Positions 10,262 through 18,744 are shown, numbered from the stretch's first letter. The stretch: 64,000 nucleotides of DNA from Sphingomonas taxi (GCA_003243195.1 QFQI01000004.1:124001-188000), one strand, 5' to 3'. The notes: generated by a model not told the origin, from the sequence alone. Made by a program: numbers and translations.

Positions 10262-12223
10262 TTATCCCGCGGCCAGAAGCCGCTCCTCCCTGGGTTGGCC
10301 GAGTGCGACGAGCTGCGCGATGTCGAGGATCAGGGCGACCGAGCCGTCGCCCAGGATCGTCGCGCCCGAAAAGGCGACGACGTCGCGGTGCAGCGGCGAC
10401 ATGGGCTTGATGACCGTCTGGTGGTTGCCGACGATCTGGTCGACCACCAGCCCGACGCGGTCGGTGCCGGTGCCGGTGCCGACCACGACGATCTTCTGAT
10501 AGGTGTCGGGCCGCGTGCCCGTGGCGAACAGCTCGCGCAGCCGCAGGAACGGCACCAGCCGGTCGCGCAATGTGATGAGGCTGCGCCCGCGCGAGCGCAG
10601 GTCGTCCTCCAACGACAGCTCCAGGCATTCCTCGACCGACGCCAGCGGGATGACGTAGCTGCCCTCGCCGACCCGCACCAGCAGCCCGTCGATGATCGCC
10701 AGCGTCAGCGGGATGCGCAGCGTGATCGTCGAACCCGCCCCGTCGATGCTCGTCACCTGGATGGAGCCGCGCAGGCTCTCGATCGTGCGCTTCACCACGT
10801 CCATGCCGACGCCGCGTCCGGACAGGTTGGTCACCTGCGCGGCGGTGGAGAAGCCGGGGTGGAAGATCAGCCCCAGCAGTTCCTCGTCCGACAAAGGCTG
10901 CCCCGGCTGGATCAGGCCGTTCGCCTCCGCCTTGGCGCGCACGCGCGCGCGGTCGATCCCGCGCCCGTCGTCGGTGATGGTGATGAGCACCTCGCCGCCC
11001 GCCTGACGCGCCGCGAGGCGCACCAGCCCGGTCGCGGGCTTGCCGGCGGCGGCGCGATCCGCCGGCGCTTCCAGCCCATGGTCGCAGGAATTGCGGATGA
11101 TATGGACCAGCGGGTCGAACAGACGCTCGATGACCGTCTTGTCGATCTCGGTCGCCTCACCCTCGGTTTCCAGCGCGATTGCCTTGCCCGTTTCGTTGGA
11201 CAGGTCGTGGATCAGGCGGCGGAAGCGGCCGAACAGCGTCGCCACCGGCACCATGCGCAGCACCATCATCGTGTCGCGCAACTCGCCCGACAGCCGTTCG
11301 ATCTCCTCCGACACTGACCGCAGCAACAGGTCGTGGCGGTTGCCCGCCAGTTGCGACAGGCGGCTCTGCGCGATCACCAGCTCGCCGACACGGTCCATCA
11401 GCGCGTCCAGCCGCTCGGCGGGAACGCGGACGTTCTCGCCCTGCGGCCGGGCGGCGGCGGTGGCAGGCTCCGCCACGTCCGCCACCGGGGCGACGACGGC
11501 GGGGGCAACCGCCACAGGGGGCGCGGGGGGAAGGTCGAGCGGCTCGATCTCCAGCGTCATGTCGTCCATCACGAAGATGAACACGTCGTCGATCGCGTCG
11601 CGCGGGATGTCGCCGGCCAGGGTGACGTCCCAGCCGATGTGGCATTCGTCGGGCACCAGCGCGTCGAGCAGCGGCACCGCGTCGGTGCGCGCGACGATCG
11701 TCGCCTCGCCGAGCGCGCGGAGTTCGTCGAGCAGCGCCAGCGGGTTGGTGCCGTTGGCCATCGCGTCCATCGGCAGGCGGAAGAACAGCTTCCAGCCGCC
11801 CGCCACGGCCACCGGCGCGTCGCCGGCGACGGCCGGACCAGTCGTCCCGCCGGCCGCCGTCTCGACCGCTGCGGCGAGGCGCGCGAGGATCGCGTCGCCT
11901 TCCGCACGCGGCGCATCGCCGTCGACCAGCGCGCGCATATGGTCGCGCGCCGACAGGATCACCGACACCAGTTCGGGGGTGGCGCGCACCTGCCCCTTGC
12001 GCACGCGGTCGAACGCGGATTCGCAATGGTGGGTGAAGCCGGCCAGCGCGTCGAACCCGAACATCGCGCCCGAGCCCTTGAGCGTATGCAGGCCGCGGAA
12101 CACGGCATTGACCAGCGCCATGTCGTCCAGCCGCTGCCCCAGATCGAGCAGCCCCTGCTCCACCTGGTCGAGCAGCTCGCCCGCCTCGACGCGAAAGGCG
12201 GCGGTGGGATCTTCCGCGGTCAA
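10262..12223 (-). CDS. cheA: CheA chemotaxis histidine kinase (TTG start)
   Basis: Sensor kinase of the chemotaxis array, about 653 residues. The frame stays open for another 140 codons upstream, but that part is cheY and STAS sequence in the wrong frame. The real start is best placed at TTG 12223, whose bases overlap the cheY TGA (TTGA). Domains in order: HPt with phosphoacceptor His46 in HTLKGSG; a Pro/Ala-rich linker and P2-like region; dimerisation helices (RLDALMDRVGELVIAQSRL); ATPase with N-box HIIRNSCDHGLE, G1 DDGRGID and G2 GRGVGMDVV; and a C-terminal CheW-like regulatory domain. It phosphorylates the CheY and CheB encoded in the same operon. Confidence 0.95.
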   Translation of the reverse strand: MTAEDPTAAFRVEAGELLDQVEQGLLDLGQRLDDMALVNAVFRGLHTLKGSGAMFGFDALAGFTHHCESAFDRVRKGQVRATPELVSVILSARDHMRALVDGDAPRAEGDAILARLAAAVETAAGGTTGPAVAGDAPVAVAGGWKLFFRLPMDAMANGTNPLALLDELRALGEATIVARTDAVPLLDALVPDECHIGWDVTLAGDIPRDAIDDVFIFVMDDMTLEIEPLDLPPAPPVAVAPAVVAPVADVAEPATAAARPQGENVRVPAERLDALMDRVGELVIAQSRLSQLAGNRHDLLLRSVSEEIERLSGELRDTMMVLRMVPVATLFGRFRRLIHDLSNETGKAIALETEGEATEIDKTVIERLFDPLVHIIRNSCDHGLEAPADRAAAGKPATGLVRLAARQAGGEVLITITDDGRGIDRARVRAKAEANGLIQPGQPLSDEELLGLIFHPGFSTAAQVTNLSGRGVGMDVVKRTIESLRGSIQVTSIDGAGSTITLRIPLTLAIIDGLLVRVGEGSYVIPLASVEECLELSLEDDLRSRGRSLITLRDRLVPFLRLRELFATGTRPDTYQKIVVVGTGTGTDRVGLVVDQIVGNHQTVIKPMSPLHRDVVAFSGATILGDGSVALILDIAQLVALGQPREERLLAAG

Positions 12224-12588
12224 CGCGCCAGCACCTTCTGCGCGACGCGGATCAACTGATCGGGCTGGAACGGCTTGACCAGCCAGCCGGTGGCCCCTGC
12301 CGCCTTCGCCTGCGCCTTCATATCGGCATCGGATTCGGTGGTCAGGAAGATGATCGGCACCCCGGCCTGTGCGGGTTGCTGGCGCAGCGCGCGGATCATC
12401 GCCAGCCCGTCCATGTTGGGCATGTTGAGGTCGGTGACGATCAGGTCGAAGCGCGTCGCCGTCGCCTTGGCCAGCCCCTCGACGCCATCGGCGGCTTCGG
12501 TGACGGCATAGCCCGCGCCGGTCAGGGCGATGCGGATCGCCATGCGCAGGCTGGCGCTGTCGTCGACGGTGAGGATGGAGGCGGTCAT
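12220..12588 (-). CDS. cheY: CheY-type single-domain response regulator
   Basis: A 122-residue receiver domain with no output domain, expected to carry the signal from CheA to the motor. Acidic pair Asp9-Asp10, phosphoacceptor Asp53 in VTDLNMP, Thr84 in FLTTES and Lys105 in LVKPF are all present. Its ATG overlaps the STAS stop (ATGA) and its TGA overlaps the cheA TTG start, so three genes are translationally coupled. No flagellar gene lies in the window, so the motor target is inferred from the family only. Confidence 0.94.
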   Translation of the reverse strand: MTASILTVDDSASLRMAIRIALTGAGYAVTEAADGVEGLAKATATRFDLIVTDLNMPNMDGLAMIRALRQQPAQAGVPIIFLTTESDADMKAQAKAAGATGWLVKPFQPDQLIRVAQKVLAR

Positions 12589-12899
12589 TGCGGCAATTCC
12601 CCATGGAACCAGAAGTGAGTGTCGTCGGGCGATGCGGCGGCAAGGAAACCGGCGCGATCGAGCACGGCGGCCAGCACCGGCGTGGCCGGCGCGGTGAGCG
12701 CGAAGTCGACGTCCTTCGCAGCGGCAGTGCGCCGCGCCGCCTGGATGAGCTGGATCGTACTGAGATCGGGCGCGGCCACCGCCGTCATGTCAAGGCGGAC
12801 GTCACCGCCATCGTCGAACGCGCGACGCAACTCCGCTGCCAGGCTCGTAATCGTGCGCAGGCAGATGTCCCCGCCCGCCTCCACTGTTATGACAGACAT
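12585..12899 (-). CDS. STAS-domain protein, first gene of chemotaxis operon
   Basis: Small 104-residue protein with the sulfate transporter/anti-sigma antagonist (STAS) fold. It starts at MSVITVEAGGDICLRTI and contains RLDMTAVAAPDLSTIQLIQAARR, the position where STAS proteins carry the phosphorylatable Ser/Thr (here DLST). STAS proteins are found at the head of chemotaxis operons in several proteobacteria, where their role is poorly known. The start at 12899 sits right after an inverted repeat. A longer reading to 12953 lacks a ribosome binding site and begins with low-quality sequence. Confidence 0.78.
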   Translation of the reverse strand: MSVITVEAGGDICLRTITSLAAELRRAFDDGGDVRLDMTAVAAPDLSTIQLIQAARRTAAAKDVDFALTAPATPVLAAVLDRAGFLAAASPDDTHFWFHGELPQ

Positions 12900-13315
12900 A
12901 GTAAACGATTTTACCTTTTCGTGTTTCACTGCACCGCTTGCGCCGGTCCCCAAGTATCAGCCATCCGCTACTCCGATGTCCCGACGCTCGCTGAAGGCGA
13001 TCACGAGCAATTCATCATTTTGAAATCGTTTGCGGGGTGTGGATGCGGCGTCGTGATGATGATAGACCGGCGAGCCTAAAATTTCTGTTAAGACAAGCAT
13101 CGGGTTAGTCTTGTTCGGATCCCGCGCGCTCTTCGACACAAGGTGTTGATCTTCTTTATTTTTGCATCTCGCCATCTGATGATGGGATCGGGCGCGGTGC
13201 GGGATGCCGGTGCGCCCGTCCAGCGCGTGGCGCGGAGTTCCGCCCGCCATTGCGCTTGCCGCTGATCGCGCTTACGCTGGAGCGCCGTGCCCCGGCACGC
13301 CGTCGAGTTCGCATC
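12900..13315. promoter_or_regulatory. divergent intergenic region between chemotaxis operon and tetR
   Basis: About 416 bases with no convincing gene, more A/T-rich than the surroundings, especially 13070-13170. It should hold the chemotaxis operon promoter (minus strand) and the tetR promoter (plus strand). An inverted repeat GTAAA-CGAT-TTTAC at 12901-12914 touches the STAS start and could affect its translation or bind a regulator. A looser AAGAC...GTCTT pair lies near 13090-13115. No copy of the GGACG-N2-CGTCC operator found elsewhere in the window was seen here. Short open frames in this stretch have no recognisable product. Confidence 0.5.
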
Positions 13316-13975
13316 ATGGCCTGCACCACCGCTCCATCACGCCCGGGCATCTACGCACGCGGCAGCGAAACGGTGGATGCGATCCTGAAGGCCGCGCTCG
13401 ATCTGCTGATCGACGAGGGCGCGAGCGCGTTCACGGTCCGGCGGATCGCCGCCCGCTGCGACATGAAGGTCGGCAATGTCAGCTACCATTTCCCGCGGAA
13501 GGAAATGCTGGTGCAGGTGCTGCTGGACGATCTGATCGAAAGCTATTCGCACCTGCTGGAACATACGGTGCGCATCCCGGCGGTCTCCGCGGAGGAGCAG
13601 TTGCGGCTGCTGATCGTCCTGTGCCTGGACGATATCCGCGGCAAGCGCACGACGCGGCTGTTCTCCGAACTGTGGGCGCTCGCCAACCACAACGACTTCG
13701 TGGCCGACCGAGTGCGCATCTTCTACCAGCGGGTGCACGATTACATCGGCGAATATGTCGCGGCGATCAATCCCGCGCTGTCCCCCGACGAGGTCCATAC
13801 GGTGTCGCTCTACATCAGCGCGTCGATGGAGGGCACGACGCCGTTTGCGGGCTATGAGAAGCCCTGGGCGCACAAGATGCCCGCGATCACCGCGCTGGCG
13901 GCGAAGTCGCTCGTGGAACTTGCCAAGACGGTCACGCCGCGCGACATTGCCGGCCTGCCCCCGGCCCTGGCCTGA
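13316..13975 (+). CDS. TetR-family transcriptional regulator
   Basis: A 219-residue one-component regulator. The start at MACTTAPSRPG is chosen; the frame extends 22 codons upstream but that part is Arg-rich and unlike the family. Residues about 20-65 form the DNA-binding domain: ETVDAILKAALDLLIDEG, then ASAFTVRRIAARCDMKVGNVSYHF, the TetR helix-turn-helix ending in the usual YHF motif. The C-terminal part has several aromatic and His residues that could line a ligand pocket (SELWALANHNDF, FYQRVHDYIGEYV). It lies at the head of the amine-oxidation genes and is the best local candidate for binding the inverted repeats found at four promoters downstream. That pairing is inference. Confidence 0.9.
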   Translation: MACTTAPSRPGIYARGSETVDAILKAALDLLIDEGASAFTVRRIAARCDMKVGNVSYHFPRKEMLVQVLLDDLIESYSHLLEHTVRIPAVSAEEQLRLLIVLCLDDIRGKRTTRLFSELWALANHNDFVADRVRIFYQRVHDYIGEYVAAINPALSPDEVHTVSLYISASMEGTTPFAGYEKPWAHKMPAITALAAKSLVELAKTVTPRDIAGLPPALA

Positions 13976-14057
13976 CGGCGACGACAATCACAAGGCGTTG
14001 CGGAGGATGATCTGAACGGCACGCGTCGCACGGCGCGCAACGCTGTTGAGGTCTCGA

Positions 14058-15218
14058 ATGAAGCCAGATGCCTCCCCCGCGCCGGCTGGCGCGATCGTCA
14101 CCGCCGCGATCGGATGCCTGCAACCGGGGATCGACCCGGTGTTCCTGACGCTGCTGTCCGACGCCACCGGCCTTGATCCGCACGCGCATGGCTGGATCGT
14201 CGGCGCAACGCAGGGCGGCATGGCGGCCGGCGCGCTGCTCGTCTGGCGATGCCGCGCGTTCCTCCCGGCGCGGGCCAGCCAATGGGCGGCACTGGCGGCG
14301 GTGGCGTTCGGGCTGGCCACCGCCGTCATCGACCACGATCCGCTTTCCCTGTTGCTGGTGCGATGCCTGTACGGCGGCGCGATGGGGGTCATCTACACCG
14401 AGGCGATGAGCACTGCGGCCCTGCATCGCCCCACGGGTTCCTATGCGGCGGTGTTCCTGACGCAGTTGCTGCTCTCGTCGATCGTCGCGGCGCTGCTGCC
14501 GCTCGTCGCGCATGCCGCCGGACCGCGGATCGCGCTGTCGCTGCTCGCGCTCGCTCCGGCGATCGCCGCCGTGCTTGCCACCCACGCCCGCCCCGCCCCG
14601 CGCCCGGACGGCACAGCGGCCAGCGCGGAGGACGCCGATGACGCAATCGCGCCCGCGGCATGGGCGCTGGCCTTCGCCACCTTCGCCTTCATCGCCGCGA
14701 CGATGATGGTGTGGAGTTCGACCGGCGCGCTGGCGATGGACAGCGGGATCGACCGGAATACGCTCGGCGTGGCGGTGTCGGCAGGGTCGGTCATCGGGGC
14801 CGGAACCGCATTGGCGGTGCTTCGCGAGCGCCGGCTGCTCCCGCTTCCGCTGACCGGCGTGGCAGCGGGCATCGGCCTGCTGGCACCGCTTGCCCTCACC
14901 CCGTCGGGCGACGCGGCGTTGTTCGTCGTGGCGATCCTGCTGCTCAACATCGCGTCCACCGCGATCATCGTGCGCTGCTCGGGCGCCGCGACCGCCGCGG
15001 CGCGGGGCGCCCTGTTCCGACGTTTCGTGGCCTGCACGCACCCGCTCGGCATGATCACGGGGCCGGTGCTGGGCGCGGTGCTGAGCGCATCGGCGGGGCT
15101 TGTCGCGCTGGAGGCCGGCGCGTTCGCGGTGGTAACGGCGGGATGCACGGCGCTGATCGTCGCCACTTCGGCGGCGCGGCATCGCGGCATCAGCGCCGAC
15201 GACGGCGCGGTCGCATAG
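14058..15218 (+). CDS. MFS-type transporter
   Basis: Inner-membrane protein of about 386 residues with 10-12 hydrophobic helices and features of major facilitator permeases: DPHAHGWIVGATQGGMAAGALLVW early and a glycine-rich segment YGGAMGVIYTEAMS. The start is ATG 14058 with GAGG six bases upstream; the TTG at 14046 is unlikely. It sits between tetR and the amine dehydrogenase operon, all on the plus strand. A role in amine or product transport is possible but only positional. The substrate is unknown; motif A of MFS proteins is poorly preserved. Confidence 0.72.
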   Translation: MKPDASPAPAGAIVTAAIGCLQPGIDPVFLTLLSDATGLDPHAHGWIVGATQGGMAAGALLVWRCRAFLPARASQWAALAAVAFGLATAVIDHDPLSLLLVRCLYGGAMGVIYTEAMSTAALHRPTGSYAAVFLTQLLLSSIVAALLPLVAHAAGPRIALSLLALAPAIAAVLATHARPAPRPDGTAASAEDADDAIAPAAWALAFATFAFIAATMMVWSSTGALAMDSGIDRNTLGVAVSAGSVIGAGTALAVLRERRLLPLPLTGVAAGIGLLAPLALTPSGDAALFVVAILLLNIASTAIIVRCSGAATAAARGALFRRFVACTHPLGMITGPVLGAVLSASAGLVALEAGAFAVVTAGCTALIVATSAARHRGISADDGAVA

Positions 15219-15266
15219 GCGCGAGCCAGCCCGGCTCGCTCCCGCAAAAAAGTGCCTGTCGGATAC

Positions 15267-15295
15267 TTGACCGAATCTGGACGACCGTCCAGACT
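15267..15295 (+). promoter_or_regulatory. aau promoter with inverted-repeat operator
   Basis: A -35 TTGACC (15267-15272) and a weak -10 CAGACT (15290-15295) are separated by 17 bases. Between them lies a perfect seven-base inverted repeat, CTGGACG-AC-CGTCCAG, at 15277-15292. A repressor bound here would block RNA polymerase. The repeat recurs at three other promoters in the window. The site is about 30 bases upstream of the aauB start. Confidence 0.72.
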
Positions 15296-15325
15296 TCATC
15301 AGGATCGACGGGGGGGACTGGCGAT

Positions 15326-16489
15326 ATGATGATGATGCTTCGTGTGACGGCGGCCGGAACCGCGGTGGCGGCCGGCCTGCTGATCGCCGCCACGGCGGCA
15401 CCCGCGCAGACGGAGCTTCAGCCCGAGGTATCGGACACGCTGCGCGCCGACCCGCCCAGTCCGAACTGGTTCTATGTCGACGGTGGCTGGGACATGCCCG
15501 GCACCAGCATCTTCGACGGCGAGACCGGCAAGATGAAGGGCATGGTCGAAACCAGTCGCCTGACCGACTTTGCCATGGATCCCGCGCGCGGTTATTATTA
15601 TGTCGCCGAGACGATCTGGAGCAAACGCGATCGCGGCACGCGGCAGGACATGGTGTCGGTCTACGACACCCGCGACATGAAGCTGCAGGCCGAGATCCCG
15701 ATCCCGGGGCGCATCCTGATCGGCGCGCGCAAGAACAACTTCATCGTCAGCGACGATGGCCGCTGGGGCTTCGTCTACAATCTCGATCCCGCCTCGTCCG
15801 TGAACGTGGTCGATCTGACCGCGCGCAAGTTCCGCGCGAACGTTGAACTGCCCGGTTGCGCCAGCCTGATGCCCAATCCGGGGATCGGCTTTTCGGCGCT
15901 ATGTTCGGACGGGTCCATGGCGACGGTGAACGTGGCCGGCAAGAAGCCGGCGATCACCCGCACCGCCCCGTTCTTCCAGGCCAACGACGATCCGATCTTC
16001 GACAATTACGCCTATGACGCGGCGAAGAAGGAAGCGGTGTTCCTCACCTACACCGGCCTCGTCTACACCGCGCACATCGCGGCGCAGCCATCGGTCGCGA
16101 CGCCATTCTCGATCCAGGCCGCCGCCGGGGTGCGCCCCGGCGAGACGAAGCCGCTGGACGTCAACTGGCTCCCCGGCGGACGCCAGCCCATGGCGCTGCA
16201 TCGCACGTCCGGGCACCTCTTCGTGCTGATGCACATGGGCGAGATGTGGACCCACAAACAGTCGGGCAGCGAGATCTGGGATGTCGATCTGGCGGCGAAG
16301 AAGGTGGTGAAGCGCATCGTGCTGAAGGAGCCGATGAACAATATCGAGGTGACGCAGACCGCCGCGCCGCTGATCTTCGTCAATGGGGAAAAGAAGAAGG
16401 GCGTCATCATCGACGCGATCACCGGCGAGCAGAAGCACGAGATCGAGAACGCCGGCGGCGGCGTCATCACCGTCGTCAACCCGTCCTGA
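15326..16489 (+). CDS. aauB: aromatic amine dehydrogenase heavy chain (TTQ enzyme, MauB/AauB family)
   Basis: Large, non-catalytic beta-propeller subunit of a TTQ-dependent amine dehydrogenase, 387 residues, periplasmic. Four ATG codons in a row open the gene (15326), with a G-rich ribosome binding site upstream. A signal peptide runs to about residue 27 (AATAAPAQTE). The mature part has the family's opening, NWFYVDGGWDMPGTSIFDG, repeated beta-propeller strands such as RGYYYVAETIWSKRDRG, and WLPGGRQPMALH and HMGEMWTHKQSG. The frame is open upstream but lacks a start near an SD site there. It begins a five-gene operon with mauE-like, mauD-like, light chain and cytochrome genes, the order known for aau clusters. 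Methylamine dehydrogenase is the alternative; the light-chain length favours the aromatic type. Confidence 0.9.
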   Translation: MMMMLRVTAAGTAVAAGLLIAATAAPAQTELQPEVSDTLRADPPSPNWFYVDGGWDMPGTSIFDGETGKMKGMVETSRLTDFAMDPARGYYYVAETIWSKRDRGTRQDMVSVYDTRDMKLQAEIPIPGRILIGARKNNFIVSDDGRWGFVYNLDPASSVNVVDLTARKFRANVELPGCASLMPNPGIGFSALCSDGSMATVNVAGKKPAITRTAPFFQANDDPIFDNYAYDAAKKEAVFLTYTGLVYTAHIAAQPSVATPFSIQAAAGVRPGETKPLDVNWLPGGRQPMALHRTSGHLFVLMHMGEMWTHKQSGSEIWDVDLAAKKVVKRIVLKEPMNNIEVTQTAAPLIFVNGEKKKGVIIDAITGEQKHEIENAGGGVITVVNPS

Positions 16490-16491
16490 CG

Positions 16492-17031
16492 ATGGACGGC
16501 GCCGACGGCCTTGCCATTGCCGGCCTCGCCGCCTCGATCGGGGTCGGCCTGATCCTCGCCGTCGCGGGCGCGGCGAAGCTGCGCCACGCCGCGCTGATGG
16601 AGGGGGTGGTGGCCAATTACCGCATCCTGCCGCCCCGGCTGGTGGCGCCCGTCGCGCGCGCGCTGCCCTATGCGGAGCTGGTGGTCGGCGCGGCGCTGAT
16701 GGCCGGGATCCGCCCGTGGCCGCAAGGGCTGGCGATCGCGCTGCTGCTCGGCTTCGCGGCGGCGATGGCGATCAACATCCGCCGTGGACGGACGCATATC
16801 GACTGCGGCTGCGGGCTGTCGGCGCTGCGGCAACCGCTCGACCGCGCCCTGGTCGCGCGCAACCTGGTTCTGGCGGCGATGCTGCTCCCCGCGCGCGCGG
16901 GGAGCGCCGTGGCGGGTATGGTGCCGATCGCGGTGTCGGTCGCCGGCGGGGTGGCGCTGTTCCTGTTCTATCTGGTCTTCAACGCGATCGGCGCTTTGTC
17001 GCATCCGCCATCGCGGGCCATCGGGAGGTAA
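16492..17031 (+). CDS. mauE: MauE-like membrane protein for TTQ enzyme maturation
   Basis: Integral membrane protein of 179 residues with about five hydrophobic helices, matching MauE of methylamine utilisation operons (DoxX-like). Two adjacent cysteines occur in DCGCGLSAL, the position where MauE proteins carry a redox-active pair. MauE and MauD are together needed to form the many disulfides of the TTQ light chain; that is known for mau systems and inferred here. The gene starts two bases after the aauB stop and is followed six bases later by mauD. Confidence 0.88.
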   Translation: MDGADGLAIAGLAASIGVGLILAVAGAAKLRHAALMEGVVANYRILPPRLVAPVARALPYAELVVGAALMAGIRPWPQGLAIALLLGFAAAMAINIRRGRTHIDCGCGLSALRQPLDRALVARNLVLAAMLLPARAGSAVAGMVPIAVSVAGGVALFLFYLVFNAIGALSHPPSRAIGR

Positions 17032-17037
17032 TCGACG

Positions 17038-17640
17038 ATGATGACGGCATTGGTGGTATCACAGATACTCTCGTGGCTGGTCGTCCTGGCGATGGGGATC
17101 GCGCTGCTCGCGCTGGCACGACAGGTGGGCGTGCTCCACCTGCGGATCGCCCCGGCCGGCGCGCTGACGACCGCCGGCGGGATCGGGGTCGGCGATCGTG
17201 CCAAGCCGATCGAGGCGCGCCTGCTCGGCGGCGGGAAGACCGTCATCGGCGGGGCCGCGCACGGCACCGGGCTGCGGCTACTGATGTTCGTGTCCGCGCA
17301 ATGCCCGCTGTGCAAGGCGATGATCCCGACCGCCACCTCCTTCGCGCGCCATGAACGGGTCGCGCTGACCTTTGTCGGCGACGACGATCCCGCCGCGCAG
17401 AAGGCGCTGATCGCGCGGCAGGGGATCGGCGCCTATCCGTTCGTCAACGGGCCGGAGGCGGGACAGGCATTCGGCGTCGCGAAACTGCCGTTCGCGGTGT
17501 TGATGGATGCGGACGGCACGGTGCTGTCCAAGGGACTGGTCAACAGTCGCGAGCACCTGGAAAGCCTGATCGTCGCGCATGAGATGGGGATCGCCTCGGT
17601 GCAGGATTACATCGCCACGCTGAAGGTCGAGGCGGCTTGA
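17038..17640 (+). CDS. mauD: MauD-like thioredoxin-fold disulfide protein
   Basis: A 200-residue membrane-anchored thioredoxin-like protein. One N-terminal helix (residues 5-28) anchors it, and the periplasmic part carries the active motif Cys89-Pro-Leu-Cys92 in SAQCPLCKAMIP. A later cis-proline region, KLPFAVLMDADG, fits the fold. MauD proteins are thought to build or shuffle the six disulfides of the amine dehydrogenase light chain. GGGAGG upstream of the ATG pair gives a good start. Co-transcribed with mauE (gap of six bases) and the light chain gene (gap of 27 bases). Confidence 0.9.
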   Translation: MMTALVVSQILSWLVVLAMGIALLALARQVGVLHLRIAPAGALTTAGGIGVGDRAKPIEARLLGGGKTVIGGAAHGTGLRLLMFVSAQCPLCKAMIPTATSFARHERVALTFVGDDDPAAQKALIARQGIGAYPFVNGPEAGQAFGVAKLPFAVLMDADGTVLSKGLVNSREHLESLIVAHEMGIASVQDYIATLKVEAA

Positions 17641-17667
17641 GCGACGCCATACAAGGGGGGTAGGCAC

Positions 17668-18213
17668 ATGAAGCTATTCGACGCGGACGCCATGGGCGAG
17701 TCGGTCCTTCGCACCCTGGCGGGGCGCACGTCGCGGCGCGGTATCCTGTCGCGGGTCGGGCTGGCGCTGGTCGCCGCCCCGGTCTTTCCGCTGCTGCCGG
17801 TCAGTCGCGCGCAGGCGGCCAAGCCCGATCGCTCGGCCGAGGCGAAGACCGTTTTCGCCCGCACCGCGCAGGCGAAGGACGACACCAAGTGTGATTACTG
17901 GCGATATTGCGCGATCGACGGCGCGCTGTGCACGTGCTGCGGGGGCGGCATCCATAGCTGCCCGCCGGGTGCCGAGCCGTCCCCGGTGTCGTGGGTCGGC
18001 ACGTGCATCAATCCGGAGGATGGGAAAGCCTATCTGATCGCCTACCGCGATTGTTGTGGGAAGCCGGCGTGCGGCCAGTGCGGGTGCGACAACACCGATC
18101 GCGAAACGCAGCTCTACACGCCGCAGCTCAACAACGACGTCATCTGGTGTTTCGGCACGTCGAGCATGGAATATCATTGCTCCACCGCCGTGCTGGTCGG
18201 CGCCGCGGGCTGA
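17668..18213 (+). CDS. aauA: aromatic amine dehydrogenase light chain with TTQ cofactor
   Basis: Catalytic subunit carrying tryptophan tryptophylquinone, made from two of its own tryptophans. The 181-residue precursor has a long twin-arginine leader (TSRRGILSRVGLALVAAP). By comparison with the known family, the TTQ tryptophans are Trp109 (SWVGTC) and Trp160 (VIWCFG), the catalytic base is Asp128 (YRDCC), and Asp84 (AIDG) sits near the crosslink. The spacings 51, 19 and 25 match methylamine dehydrogenase residues 57, 108, 76 and 32. Twelve or more cysteines are present for the usual disulfides. Where other members have an active-site Thr (after the HC near the C-terminus), this one has Ser172. 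Electrons leave to a cupredoxin or cytochrome. Confidence 0.93.
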   Translation: MKLFDADAMGESVLRTLAGRTSRRGILSRVGLALVAAPVFPLLPVSRAQAAKPDRSAEAKTVFARTAQAKDDTKCDYWRYCAIDGALCTCCGGGIHSCPPGAEPSPVSWVGTCINPEDGKAYLIAYRDCCGKPACGQCGCDNTDRETQLYTPQLNNDVIWCFGTSSMEYHCSTAVLVGAAG

Positions 18214-18216
18214 GCC

Positions 18217-18744
18217 GTGGAGCGTGATGGGCGCATCCCGCGCGAATGGCTGTGCGCCGCGGTGGCGCTGGCCGGGGTCGCGGTCAGCGCGGCGGGGACC
18301 GCGCCCCGCCCCGCGCCGCGCGCGGAGATCGCCGACCCGGTGCTGGCGCGCTCCGATTATGTCGAGCATTGCGGCGGCTGCCACGGCGTCGACGGTCGCT
18401 CCGCGCCGGCGCAGGTGCCGCAACTGCGCGATCGCATCGGCTATTTCATGTGCACGCCGACGGCGCGCGCCTACCTGGTCCGGCTGCCCAATGTCGCGCA
18501 CAACCGCATCACCGACAACGCCCAGCTCGCCGACCTCCTCAACTTCGTGGTCTTCGATCTGGGAGGGGCGAGCACGCCGCCCGGCACCCGGCCCTTTTCC
18601 GCCGCAGAGGTCGCGCGCGAGCGACAGCTTGCCCTGTCGGCGACCTCGCTGAAGGCGGAGCGTGCGCGTCATGTCGCGGAGGTGATCCGCCACTGCCACG
18701 CGCCCGCCGCGCTGCGGCACTTCTACGATCCCGCCCAGGGCTGA
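18217..18744 (+). CDS. periplasmic c-type cytochrome of the aau operon
   Basis: A 175-residue protein with an N-terminal hydrophobic segment (CAAVALAGVAVSAAGTA) and one heme-binding motif CGGCH followed by GVDGRSAPAQVP. The start is taken as GTG 18217, three bases after the light-chain stop. The sequence around the heme resembles short cytochromes found in aau/mau-type clusters and is a candidate electron acceptor or a maturation factor for the amine dehydrogenase. A second HC pair, RHCHAP, near the C-terminus (residue 160) is not a full CxxCH motif. It is not a MauG diheme peroxidase. Confidence 0.82.
   Translation: MERDGRIPREWLCAAVALAGVAVSAAGTAPRPAPRAEIADPVLARSDYVEHCGGCHGVDGRSAPAQVPQLRDRIGYFMCTPTARAYLVRLPNVAHNRITDNAQLADLLNFVVFDLGGASTPPGTRPFSAAEVARERQLALSATSLKAERARHVAEVIRHCHAPAALRHFYDPAQG

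Noticed and set aside
12224..12643. N-terminal extension of the CheA frame
   Set aside because: It overlaps cheY and the STAS gene in a different frame and has no family features; the TTG at 12223 fits the operon coupling.
13200..13315. Possible operator copy at the tetR promoter (CTGGAGCG near 13277)
   Set aside because: Only a few bases match and the second arm is missing; no clear repeat could be found in the tetR leader.
14660..15325. Upstream extension of the AauB frame into the MFS gene
   Set aside because: It lies antisense-like in another frame of the transporter and would skip the signal peptide. The four ATGs at 15326 follow a good ribosome binding site.
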